Source: Leptospiraceae bacterium
GTDB taxonomy: Bacteria; Spirochaetota; Leptospiria; Leptospirales; Leptospiraceae
Length of the DNA stretch: 64,000 nt
Assembly (NCBI GenBank): GCA_016711485.1
Contig: JADJSX010000009.1
Coordinates: 124,001 to 188,000, forward strand
Direction: 5' to 3'
Under the pieces are notes generated by a model, which made no database searches, was not told the DNA's origin, and worked only from the letters and a program-made list of their open reading frames with translations. A program made the translations under genes and the position numbers. Each line of letters begins with the position of its first letter. Position 1 is the first letter of the stretch. Of this stretch, positions 46,891 to 57,100 are shown one piece after another.

Positions 46891-46922
46891 GAGATTCCCG
46901 ACTGAAAATTTCGGGAATGACA
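46891..46922. repeat. Palindromic repeat, right copy flanking the GIY-YIG gene
   Basis: It reads GAGATTCCCGACTGAAAAT followed by TTCGGGAATGACA, with hairpin arms ATTCCCGA/TCGGGAAT. The C-C-C/G-G-G pairs are conserved with the left copy, while one arm pair is changed on both sides (T/A here, C/G there). Confidence 0.8.
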
Positions 46923-46928
46923 AACGAA

Positions 46929-47807
46929 TCAAAACCTTACCCCCAAACCCAGAGTACCACCACCGGCACAAAAAACTCCTTGCGATTCAAAATTACAAAA
47001 TGTATTTAAGCCAAGTCGGATATACATATTCTTAAATTTAATTCCCTGCCAGCCTAATTCTAAGTAGCTGCCAGGATTGACGCCTGAAAAAGATTCCGTT
47101 CCTTTTTTGTAAGAAACGTTAGACGCCGTTAATCCGAAATTTACGTAAAAATCCAACATAGGTTTTTCTAAAAATACTCTGTTGCGATGCATATATACAG
47201 AGTTGTTAAAAAAAGTAATCGTGTTATTACCACTGAGAGATTGAAGATATTCACTGCGAAATCCAAAACTAAACGAACGCCAATTCAAAAAAGCAGGCTC
47301 GGCATATATCCCGCCTCCAGTAGAGATTGGATTCGTGCTAGAAATAGGAGCAGTATTCAGAAAACCAGAACCAAAGATTCCAACCCGTGTTTCGGGCAAA
47401 CGAATATTAGCCGAAAGATAAGTAGAAGAGAGGTCAGGAGGTGTTTTTGTATTCGATGGAAATTCCGCAATGCGAGATTTTTCGACAACTAAAAATCCAA
47501 GTTCTGTTTTAAGAGTAAAACTTTCAGCATTCTCTTCGGCGATCACTCCATTTAATTTACTTCCATCTTTCAATACAAACCTCGAATAACGAAATGAACT
47601 ATGAGTTCCTTTTTTAGTCGAGTCGGTTGCTACAACATCTGTTTTAGGAATTGTATATTCTTTCCCTTTAAATAAAATCTTGAAGCTCTTATCCGTTTCG
47701 GTTATGAGGTCACAAATAAATGCATCTCCATTATCGAGTGTGATTTCGAATGCGGATAAGGGTAATGCAAAGAGAATAAGGAGTGTTAAGTAGAGTTTGT
47801 ATTTCAT
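46929..47807 (-). CDS. Outer-membrane beta-barrel-like protein
   Basis: A 292-residue protein with a cleavable signal MKYKLYLTLLILFALPLSAF. The mature N-terminal part (about 20-110) is strand-rich, with two similar units DNGDAFICDLITETDKSFKI and KDGSKLNGVIAEENAESFTL, an SH3/LSm-like pattern common in spirochaete envelope proteins. The C-terminal 170 residues alternate polar and hydrophobic residues as in a small barrel and end GGGTLGLGVRF, with the terminal Phe typical of outer-membrane proteins. No specific family is named. It precedes the GIY-YIG gene and follows the solitary repeat copy 5. Confidence 0.65.
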   Translation of the reverse strand: MKYKLYLTLLILFALPLSAFEITLDNGDAFICDLITETDKSFKILFKGKEYTIPKTDVVATDSTKKGTHSSFRYSRFVLKDGSKLNGVIAEENAESFTLKTELGFLVVEKSRIAEFPSNTKTPPDLSSTYLSANIRLPETRVGIFGSGFLNTAPISSTNPISTGGGIYAEPAFLNWRSFSFGFRSEYLQSLSGNNTITFFNNSVYMHRNRVFLEKPMLDFYVNFGLTASNVSYKKGTESFSGVNPGSYLELGWQGIKFKNMYIRLGLNTFCNFESQGVFCAGGGTLGLGVRF

Positions 47808-47828
47808 TTTTAGATTTTATTTATATTT

Positions 47829-48038
47829 GGGCGTTAAACTCAATGTTGCTTCCTCTGGGCGCAACATAATGGCAGGCATGCAGGATAAGCAATATTATTC
47901 TGTAATATTGCAACACATAATACTGTTCTGCCGTCAGGCTTTCGGCTATTATCAATAAATTGCGATTATCCGCACTAGTCAGGACGACTAGCGCTATGCA
48001 ATTTATTGATACCGCCTCAATCCTTAACGCGGGGCTTT
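47829..48038. repeat. Structured cassette-boundary repeat, solitary copy 5
   Basis: A 210-bp copy; arms are TATCAATAAATTGC (47950-47963) and its complement (47998-48011), with a 34-nt loop containing CTAGTC/GACTAG. An extra 34 bp in the outer part breaks the through-frame. No RHS core follows on the minus strand, so this is a solo element, either a lost cassette or an unused insertion. Confidence 0.9.
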
Positions 48039-48056
48039 GTTGCATGTTTTGGCTAC

Positions 48057-48257
48057 TCATTCTTCTTTTTGGACTTTCTTTAAACCGTAATCTAGACAAA
48101 CTAGACTACCCAATAGGTGTTTATCTAGATCATTTTCGCTAATGGTGTATGATAATGTAAGGCAAAGCAAAGCTTCTTTTTTGGCTTTATCTACTTTATT
48201 ATTGTCATAACAGAATAAAATCAAAAGAATAAGACTACTTATAATAGCTATTTTCAT
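48057..48257 (-). CDS. Small lipoprotein partner of tip F (66 residues)
   Basis: The start MKIAIISSLILLILFC is chosen over an upstream in-frame Met because it gives a clean lipoprotein leader, and because its ATG overlaps the stop of cassette F. The mature part contains LLCLTLSYTISENDLDKHLL followed by GSLVCLDYGL. The C-x21-C spacing and the pattern CL....TI....GS..CL match the last 30 residues of tip F itself (GCLMTAKTI ... GGSVFCLLEAL). This strongly links the two genes. Confidence 0.68.
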   Translation of the reverse strand: MKIAIISSLILLILFCYDNNKVDKAKKEALLCLTLSYTISENDLDKHLLGSLVCLDYGLKKVQKEE

Positions 48258-50521
48258 TAATCGCTCAAAGCCTCTAGTAAACAAAAAACCGATCCTCCAA
48301 AAAAAACATCAATTTTTTCATTGGCAATTGTTTTCGCGGTCATTAAACATCCAATTCCGCTGATACCTTTCCTACGATCCATATTGCTTTGATAAACTCT
48401 ATCGCCTTCTCTTACCGCAGCACCTAGACCAATTCCAGATAAAAGTAATCCATATTCAGGACTAGTCACTCCATCAGCTACTACTTTAAATCCACCGGTT
48501 GCTCCGGCAAGAACCAAGATGTTAGCAAAAAACGATATGGTCTCATTTCCCAATCCCCAGTTATCAAAATGCCCTCTTGTTCCTAACTCATAAAGCATTG
48601 TAATAGTAGCCCCAGTCATTCCACCAATAATACCATGTACTGCCATACTACTTCCTATATAATTAGTCATAAACGTACCCCCTATAGTGTAAGCACCAAT
48701 GACCGCGCCTATGGCAAATCCAGCAGCTATCGCCTTCCCATGATCAACTCTCGATCTTTTTTCATAATCTTGACTTGTCACCTTATTGAAAGTATCCGCT
48801 GCCTGTTTTAAACCAGAATTTCTGATAGGCTTACTAGCCAATTCGGCACCGCCTATCATACCTTTTGCCGCCCACTCAGCACCACCCATCATGTTACTTC
48901 CTAAATTGCTGAAAAAATTCTTCGTCTTATTATGACCAGACGCATCTCGAAACTTCACCGGATTCCCGTCCACATACATATACCGATTCATCCCAAACGT
49001 AGACTCCGGCATAATAACACTATCCGCTTGCAAGAATCTCCCTATCACAGGATCATAATACCTCGCCTTGTAATACATCAAACCAGACTCCTTATCCTCC
49101 TCCTGCCCAGTAAATTTAAACTTAGAAATATCCGGACCACCTGAATCCGTCCTCAAAATCTCTCCGTAAGGTTTGTAAGATATATGCGACTTACCTTCAC
49201 TATCCTTACCAGTTACAACATTCCCATTTCCATCCGTAATCATCGTGATACTTCCCAAATGATCTGGATGTAAAAAATACATTCCCGTCACAGGAGCTAA
49301 CGACGAGTTACCTCCACCGTAACTAGCTCCATTTCCTCCGTAGGGAGTATAACCATCAGTATCCACGCTTGCTGTATTAGAATTAATTCCACTTGCAAGC
49401 AACATCCAAGGAGCATTTTTACTTTTGTCTCCTCCAATCACGCCACATTGTGTGAATGTGAATAGGATGGAGACGATTAATAACGGTGTTGCGAATAATG
49501 TTCGTTTGGCGTGCCAATTCGTAGAGACGTTGCATGCAACGTCTCTACCGTATACGACAAAAATCCCATACAACAGCAACATCCATACTGCGATGTCATA
49601 CTCCACACTGCTAATAACTGTATATCCCTCTACAATTCCTTTAATCCAATAAAACTTTACTGTATTCAAATAATACTGTGAACACGAACCAGCGACTTCA
49701 TTACAAAAGCCAAACGAAAAAGACTCCCCTCGCCTTTCAGGAGAGGGGACAACACCGATTAAACGTGACAAGAACGGTGGATTAGGGGTGAGGTCAGAAA
49801 CCAAATCCGCATCACTCCTAGTCATCTGTGCAAATATATCTCCATACAAACCCTTAAAATACAACGTATGAGTTGTCCCTTCCCTTGGAGTTTTGGTTAT
49901 TTCGTATAACCCATCGAAGTTGTAGGCTATAATCTCACTATTCTTGCTCTTCTTCCGAATCCTATTCCCACTCGAATCATACAGATACTCTAATATATCC
50001 CCACCACCTGTAACTATCCGCTTTAACTTTCCCTGTCCGTTGTAACTCATCAGATCATCCACACGTTTTTCCATATTACCAGCAGCATCATAAGAATAAT
50101 CCAATACCCCCGTATTAGGACTCGTTACAGATGTAACGGCATGTTTATGATTAGCATTCCCGTAGGTTAATGTGAAGTTGCCTCTTCTAGTTAAATTTCC
50201 ATTATCAGCATAGGTATAATTCTCAACTCCATACTTTCCTTTCGCCTGCGTCAACCGATTCTGCCCGTCATACATATTCATTGTCTGGGCGTTACGGCAA
50301 GCATTAAGGGTAAGAATGATTAGTCTGTAATATAGCAACACATAATACTGTTCTGCCGTCAGGCTTTCGGCTATTATCAATAAATTGCGATTTACCGTAG
50401 AGTGTAAGCTCTTCTGGAGTATGCAATTTATTGATACCGCCTTCCCCCCGTTTGCTTGGTCGCAAACCCTACGCCTTCGCCTCCTTAACGCGGGGCTTGG
50501 TTGTATGTTTGGGTTATTCAT
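48257..50521 (-). CDS. Orphan RHS cassette F with intact tip
   Basis: About 754 residues from MNNPNIQPSPALR; an open extension to 50569 lies in the upstream lipoprotein gene. The repeat-encoded N-terminus carries a 12-residue insertion (RRRRRVCDQANGG). The core joins at MYDGQNRLTQAKG, with a short uninterrupted GNLTRRGNFTLTYGNANH where other cassettes hold repeat-derived inserts. The hypervariable site has SDLTPNPPFLSRLIGVVPSP, as in gene 2. The segment before FTFTQC contains GRDVACNVSTN, encoded by the 28-bp palindrome at 49521. The core ends RYYDPVIGRFLQADS. The tip after DASGHNKTKNFF has MGGAEWAAKGMIGGAELASK, hydrophobic segments AIAAGFAIGAVIGAYTIGG and ISFFANILVLAGATGG, and the C-terminal Cys pair. 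Function unknown. Confidence 0.8.
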   Translation of the reverse strand: MNNPNIQPSPALRRRRRRVCDQANGGKAVSINCILQKSLHSTVNRNLLIIAESLTAEQYYVLLYYRLIILTLNACRNAQTMNMYDGQNRLTQAKGKYGVENYTYADNGNLTRRGNFTLTYGNANHKHAVTSVTSPNTGVLDYSYDAAGNMEKRVDDLMSYNGQGKLKRIVTGGGDILEYLYDSSGNRIRKKSKNSEIIAYNFDGLYEITKTPREGTTHTLYFKGLYGDIFAQMTRSDADLVSDLTPNPPFLSRLIGVVPSPERRGESFSFGFCNEVAGSCSQYYLNTVKFYWIKGIVEGYTVISSVEYDIAVWMLLLYGIFVVYGRDVACNVSTNWHAKRTLFATPLLIVSILFTFTQCGVIGGDKSKNAPWMLLASGINSNTASVDTDGYTPYGGNGASYGGGNSSLAPVTGMYFLHPDHLGSITMITDGNGNVVTGKDSEGKSHISYKPYGEILRTDSGGPDISKFKFTGQEEDKESGLMYYKARYYDPVIGRFLQADSVIMPESTFGMNRYMYVDGNPVKFRDASGHNKTKNFFSNLGSNMMGGAEWAAKGMIGGAELASKPIRNSGLKQAADTFNKVTSQDYEKRSRVDHGKAIAAGFAIGAVIGAYTIGGTFMTNYIGSSMAVHGIIGGMTGATITMLYELGTRGHFDNWGLGNETISFFANILVLAGATGGFKVVADGVTSPEYGLLLSGIGLGAAVREGDRVYQSNMDRRKGISGIGCLMTAKTIANEKIDVFFGGSVFCLLEALSD
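49521..49548. repeat. Perfect 28-bp palindrome inside cassette F
   Basis: It begins GTAGAGACGTTGCA and the second half is its exact reverse complement. It is read in frame on the minus strand as GRDVACNVST. This sequence is a familiar interspersed palindrome in other bacteria (from memory). It replaces the coding segment that other cassettes have just before the FTFTQC site. Confidence 0.9.
50287..50498. repeat. Structured cassette-boundary repeat, copy 6
   Basis: A 212-bp copy. Arms TATCAATAAATTGC (50375-50388) and its complement (50423-50436) have a 34-nt loop with AGAG/CTCT. A 36-bp insertion near 50442-50480, outside the arms, keeps the reading frame. It joins the core at GTATGACGGGCAG (MYDGQ). 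Confidence 0.9.
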
Positions 50522-50544
50522 TGTTAGTCGAAAGTCTCCTAAAC

Positions 50545-50784
50545 TTATTTCTTGTAATTGTACCGACACTTATATACTTCCAGAAGCGCCATATCCCTGT
50601 CTTCCGCTGCCTTTCTTCTTTCGGCATCACTCAAGTTTGGATTATTAATCGAATCAGTGGCTAACATAACTAAAGGCACAGTGAGATCGAGGCATACACG
50701 GTAGTAGTCAGACCTTGCTTTGTAATTATTGCAAGAGGTTAGAAGGATTATAAATCCTAAAATTATTGTTTTAGTATAAGCCAT
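50545..50784 (-). CDS. Small lipoprotein (79 residues)
   Basis: The start MAYTKTIILGFIILLTSC gives a good lipoprotein leader (lipid Cys at 18); longer in-frame starts to 50865 overlap the preceding gene. The mature part is helical with a Cys pair (YYRVCLDLTVPLVML and EVYKCRYNYKK), an arrangement repeated in other small lipoproteins of the locus. It is the second lipoprotein after RHS gene 2, and its end overlaps the extended cassette F frame. Confidence 0.62.
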   Translation of the reverse strand: MAYTKTIILGFIILLTSCNNYKARSDYYRVCLDLTVPLVMLATDSINNPNLSDAERRKAAEDRDMALLEVYKCRYNYKK

Positions 50785-51106
50785 CTGACGCATCCGAGTA
50801 TAGAAATTTAAATTCTGGAAATTTGCAATTAGTGGAATCACCTCTAGCTCCTGAGTTAGCCACACATTGCAAACATCGTTTTTTACATAACTTTGGTTGA
50901 ATTATACAATAGGTAGGAAATCCTACCTGTTGTTGCTCTTGAAATTTTCTATTGTAAAAGAATGCGTGATTCATCCAGCAAGCCAACGCAGCTTTATTAC
51001 ACCCACTAAATTCCACACAAGCATTGTGTGCATCTTCATTAATTGGATTTGTTTTGTAATTGCATCCAAAAATAAAAACTAAGGAGATAATAGCTAGTTT
51101 TCTCAT
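50771..51106 (-). CDS. Cys-rich small lipoprotein after RHS gene 2
   Basis: A 111-residue protein. The leader MRKLAIISLVFIFGC ends in the likely lipid Cys15. The mature part has Cys at a spacing (NACVEFSGCNKAALAC, then YC......LCKKRCLQC) shared with the 107-residue product after RHS gene 1. Probably oxidised in the periplasm or on the surface. The start overlaps the RHS gene 2 stop by 4 bp. Confidence 0.7.
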   Translation of the reverse strand: MRKLAIISLVFIFGCNYKTNPINEDAHNACVEFSGCNKAALACWMNHAFFYNRKFQEQQQVGFPTYCIIQPKLCKKRCLQCVANSGARGDSTNCKFPEFKFLYSDASDGLY

Positions 51107-54100
51107 TTAAATACTCCATGATTATCTTTCTTTTTCAATTTTATTGTTCTACAATCATCTTCTCCCTCAAAATACTTACAACCGATATAGTTATCTATCG
51201 CATAATTGGACGCAGCCGTCATGTCGATAGTCGGTATTACAAGCGTTTGAGTAGAACTCATTTCAACATCCAGAGTATCAAGGTCTTCTAGTAATCCGCC
51301 TAATGCTGCACCAACTCCGCCCCCAAAATCAGCAGCGTTTTCTCCTAGCTGTTCGCCTGCATCATTTTTGAAAAGCCTTCTACCGATTATGCCACCAGCT
51401 CTCTTTAGCGCAAATCCCAACCCAGCATTTAAAATCCTCTCAGCAACAAATTGCCCAAAGCTGCCAGGCATCATAGAACTTGATGCCATCGGTAAGCCCG
51501 AAGCAGGATTTATTGCATAGATACTTTTCTGAATAGCAAGACTCCCAGAAAATCCTATAGCAAGCGATGTTACTGCAACCGCAGCTCCAAATGCGGCTTT
51601 AGCAGGTGTCAATTTTTTCTGTGCCTTATGCTCTTTATTACCAATCTGGTATCCAAGTGCTGCGCCTGCCATTGGGTCTTCACCAGAAAGCGACGCGAAG
51701 ATATAACCAGCTATAGCCCTCATCATCGGCTGACTTACCTTATGCCCACTCGCATCTCTAAACTTCACAGGATTTCCTTCAACATACATATAACGGTTCA
51801 TACCCATTATCCTCTCAGGAAACGCCATCGAGTCCGCCTGCAAGAATCTCCCAATCACCGGATCATAGTACCTAGCTTTGTAATAGAGTAGGCTACTCTC
51901 TCTATCCTCTTCCTGCCCAGTAAACTTAAACTTCGATATATCCGGTCCACCAGAATCCGTCCTATGAATCTCACCATACGGCTTGTAGGATATATGTGAT
52001 TTACCAGTATTATCCGTAACCACATTCCCGCTTCCATCAGTAATCATCGTAATACTTCCTAAATGATCTGGATGCAAGAAATACATTCCAGTAATCGGAG
52101 CTAACGAAGAACTCCCTCCACCACCACTAGAACCGCTTCCTCCATATGGAGTATAACCACCATTCTCCACACTTGCTGTGTTTGAATTAACTCCACTCGC
52201 TAGTATTATCCAAGGTGCTTTTCCTTTGGTCTCTCCTTTTACAACACCGCATTGTGTGAATGTGAATAGGATGGAAATGCTTGCCACAGAGGCACAGAGG
52301 CGCAGAGGGAAGAGAGGGTTTTGGGAGATGGCTTCGTTTATTCCAGTGCGTGATGGTAAAGAGAGTTTGGATAAGATTTGGGATAACAAATAAACCATCA
52401 CTATTAACATGATCCATAATCCCACTCTAAACTCCACACGGCTAATAACCGTATATCCCTTCACAATAGATTTAGTCCAATAAAACTTTACTGTATTCAA
52501 ATAATACTGTGAACACGAACCAGCGACTTCATTACAAAAGCCAAACGAAAAAGACTCCCCTCGCCTTTCAGGAGAGGGGACAACACCGATTAAACGTGAC
52601 AAGAACGGTGGATTAGGGGTGAGGTCAGAAACCAAATCCGCATCACTCCTCGTCATCTGAGCAAACACATCTCCATACAATCCTTTGAAATACAAAGTAT
52701 GCTTTGGAGATTCACTAGGCGTTTTCGTAATTTCATACAAACCATCGAAATTGTAAACTACGACTCCACTAGTTTTAACCTTCTTCCGAATCCTATTCCC
52801 ACTCGAATCATACAGATACTCTAATATATCCCCACCACCTGTAACTATCCGCTTTAACTTTCCTTGTCCGTTGTAACTCATCAGATCATCCACACGTTTT
52901 TCCATATTACCAGCAGCATCATAAGAATAATCCAATACCCCCGTATTCGGACTCGTTACAGATGTAACGGCATGTTTAGCTCCAGCGTGATTAGCATTCC
53001 CGTAGGTTAATGTGAAGTTGCCTCTTCTAGTTAAATTTCCGTTATCACTATAAGTATAATTCTCAACTCCATACTTTCCTTTCGCCTGCGTCAACCGATT
53101 CTGCCCGTCATACACAAACTCTTGTGTCCTCGAATTATCAAGTTTATCATCTATCTTCGTAATGTTATTTCGATTGTCATAGATATATTCAGTCTGACTT
53201 TCTATATGCCCACCGTTAAGCTTCGTAAACAATCCCACTGGACGGCGTTTAATCGGGTCATACTCAATCTCTTGTCTCACACCATTCCCAGTTTCACGGA
53301 TAATCTTGAATAGCTGTTTTCCTCCCGCTGTCTCTATCACAGGTCCCGCATAACTTCCTACTGTATAACCACGACTTACCTCAGTAGCCGTATCCATATC
53401 CATCGTAATTCCAGAAAAATGACCCGTCGGCGCATACTTCTGATATACCTTCGTCTTATCGGGATAAGTCGTAGACTCTAAACGATTTTGTATATCGAAT
53501 GTCCTTCTAAAGATAACATGCAAGTCGTCTATATCTCTTTTCTGATAAATTCGATTCCCACGAATATCATAACCCAATTCCAAAGTCCCACCAGCATCGA
53601 CTACCTTCGTAAGCCTTCCGTTGGCAAACTTGTCTTTGCCGCCTTCGTCATACACTAGAATAGTGCTCCCATCCGTTGACGCTCCCGTTACAGCAGGAGA
53701 TACACTATCGTCCGAATTGTGGCTAATCCGCGTTGGTCGGTTCAACTTATCATATTCAAACGTCATCGTAATATTGCGTGCATCTTTCTGAGTTTTAATA
53801 TTCCCCACCGCATCATACGTGTAACTAGTAGTTCCTGAATTCGGGTCTGTCACCGAAACTTTTCTTCCCCCTTTATCATACACCGTTGCAGTAGTTCCAT
53901 TTTCAGGATCAAAAATCTTGGTTATTCTCCCAGCAGCATCATAGTTATATTTCAGTGACTTACCGTCTACCGTTCTAGTAAGCACTTCCCCTTTTTCATT
54001 CTTGATTAACTCTATTATTGAGAGCAAACTTCCATCAGTCGCATAACTCTCTACCTTCTCATTAAACCCAGTATACGTCGGGGTAGAATAACTTTTATCT

Positions 54101-57100
54101 GGATTCACTACCTTTGTTACATACCCATCGTATGGATGATAGGTGTAAGTTGTATAATAGATGTCTGTCTCTAAGCCATCTAAATAAGGATTCGACTTTT
54201 TAGTCACTTGCCCTTTTTCGTCATACTCGGTTGTCTCTACAATAAACTTTCCTTGCACCCCAGGAGATTCCTTACGAATACTTTTACCTAACAAATCAAA
54301 GTATTCCGTTGCAGTAGCCTCCGTCCCATCCGCGTTTACGACCGATTTGCTTACAGAGTAGAAGTATCTTTCCTTTCCCTGTGGGAGAGTAGTCGAAGGC
54401 AAATAATCATAATCCTGATACATATATCTTTCTACATACGAATCTGACCCAGGCGGAGTAACCTTTATTAACCTGCCTTTTTTGTCATATTCCTTTATCA
54501 TAACCCCGCCATTTGCATCTGTAGCAGTAAGTTCTAGCCCAAGCGCTGTATCATATGTCTTTACAACACTAAATTCAAGAGCGTTCGTTACCCGTGTAGG
54601 ATAAGAGTGAATAAACGTATCATACTCATACCTCGTAACTCTTCCTAGCGGATCGGTCACACTCTGCTGATTTCCAAAACTATCTAGCGATATATTCGAA
54701 GTAGCCTCTGCTACTGTTCCTGACATACTCGTAACCGTAATCCCAGTATTCCCAGAATACGAATACACCGTATTCTCCACTTTTATATCACCTATTTCTT
54801 TTGTCGTTAGTAAAGGACGATTAAATACCCAGTTAGTTGTATCATGCTCATAAATATTAGTTTCTATAGCAGTAGACCCAGCACTAGAAGTAGTCTTAGT
54901 TGCTAAATTTCCATAGGAATCATAAGATAAATTTTGAGTAGTCGTAAGGAGCATTGCCCCATCTTTGTAGACCGTTTCTGAACTAGATTTTAATATAGCG
55001 AATGGTCTACCAAATGGATATGATTTATCATATGTCGAACTGGAAGTCTGTTTTATTTCTCCTACTCCATTTTTAGTTATACTTGATACAACGGTACCCG
55101 CAAGTAGATTTGAACTATGATTGTGTTCTTCCATCAGGCTAATACCTGTTAAACTACTCTTGACTCTTTTGAACTTAAACCCAAGCTGCGCCACATTTTC
55201 AGGAGTCCCCATCCAAATACGATTATCTGAATACAAATACGTATCCATATTCACAAGTAAATTACCCATATTTGTATTCACGTCTTTCACAACTTGCCAA
55301 GCACCATTATTTGACACACTCGGATAAGGTTTATTTGGGTCAGACACATTCGAAACAGGAATATCTGATACGGGAATCAGAAGCTTATTAGCCTCATCGT
55401 AGCTAATTGTTATTTTGCGTTTAAATCCTCCGTCTATCTCAGTAATTTGGTTTTCCTTGGTTCGGGAATTTTGAACAAATACTTCTACCTTACTTTCATA
55501 ACTCATAGTCGCAGTTTCTAAAAACATCAACATGTCTAATAAATCCTCTGCCTCTGGAAACTTCGATAAAAAATGCTTCACAATCCCATTTGTTATCGTA
55601 AGATTTCCCCCCATACTTCCACCAGTTTGATCCGTTGAATCCACCGCACTCCCAAAATTCTGAAGCGCAGGAGAAACTCCATTAATAGAAGACCCTTGCG
55701 TCTCTTTCATACTGATAATATCTAAAAGACCGTCCCCATTCAAATCAGCAATACTCCAGAGATGTTTGGCTGAATAGGATGACCCGACATCGTTAAATGA
55801 CAAACCTTTTCCAAGGCTAATTCGCATTATCCCATCTGAACAATGGCGGATAATATCAGGAAACCCATCTCCATTCACATCGGCAAAAAATTTAGGCATA
55901 GGAGCTTCTTTCGTGGAATGCGTAGTATTCGAAATATAAAATGGAGCTTGCTTTATAAAGTTTTTCCCATCAAATAGATAAGCAGTGTATTCCAAGTTTG
56001 TATTTAAAGTAATAAAATCAACTTTTCCATCGCGGTTAATATCGGCTAACCACCTATTTCTCGCATCTCCAGTCCCGCCCGAAATAGAATAAGGTATCGT
56101 TTCCCGAATCCCGTTAAACGAGGAATTAAAATAATTGGCAGTGATTTGAGTTGCTTCTATAAACACATATTCAGGAATTCCATCTCCATTCATATCTAGA
56201 AACTGTCCTGGCTCTTTTCCCTCCCCAAAATCCCTAAACACATTTACTACATTCGCAGTGATTTCAGACCCAAACCTACTCCCTAGGCTCAAATGAATTC
56301 CTAAGTTGGAATCGTCTTTTACCTTTACATAGTCAGATCGACCGTCTCCGTTTATATCCACTAAACTACCTTTCCAACTAAATTCAGGTTGATCTAGCCT
56401 GTAATTTACTGGACTTAGGGGAATACTCACATTATCCTGTCTAGCAGGAGAAGAAAAACTTGTCCCATTCGAAAACACGACTTGCAAATTAGAACCATCA
56501 GAATACACAAAATCTGTCCGCCCATCTCCGTTGACATCTCCAAACCCAGATGTCTGAAATGCTTTATAGTGAAGCCCAGGAAAATGATCTGATACTGGCG
56601 ATTTGACGAGATTACCATTTTGTAATGCTATTTTTTCAATATGAATACTACCTTGCTCAGTTGACCCGCTAAGTAAGGCAATTTCTTGTTTGCCTTCACC
56701 CTCTATATCTACCGGAGTCACCACTGCTATAGGAGTACTCATGCCTCCCATACAAGGAATGAACCATGTGTTTTTATATTGATTGCATTTTTGGTTCAGC
56801 TCTTCCCTTTTAACAGTACATTGTATATAGACTACTTCTGCGGCTGTCGCTGCTGCCTTCGCGGCTTCATAACCTAATCCACCAGTAGCGGCACAAGTTC
56901 CCAGCGCCGCTATCGCTACACTTTGGCTATTTGCCAACTCCGGTGAACAGGTTGTCAAACTATATTCCAAACAATCTCCCTCTCCTTGCTCACATAAACC
57001 CTTACTAGAGAGAGGAATTTGAACCCTTGCATAAGAATCAGGATTCGAAAATTCTCCCGTAGATGTAAACGAGGGGGCAGTTGTATTTGAGTAAGTATAG

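Noticed and set aside
47821..48099. A separate gene for the 92-residue frame over repeat copy 5
   Set aside because: The translation is just the structured repeat read through and out into unrelated residues. It overlaps the tip F lipoprotein and has no core behind it.
23654..50498. The structured repeats as integron attC sites
   Set aside because: They have a folded form with constant ends and sit at the start of cassettes, but the GTT and AAC ends point the wrong way round for attC. The distance between matching ends is thousands of bases, and no integron integrase is in the window.
23654..50498. CRISPR array
   Set aside because: The copies are about 180-210 bp, 2-14 kb apart and lie in or next to coding cassettes. 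There are no short regular spacers and no cas genes.
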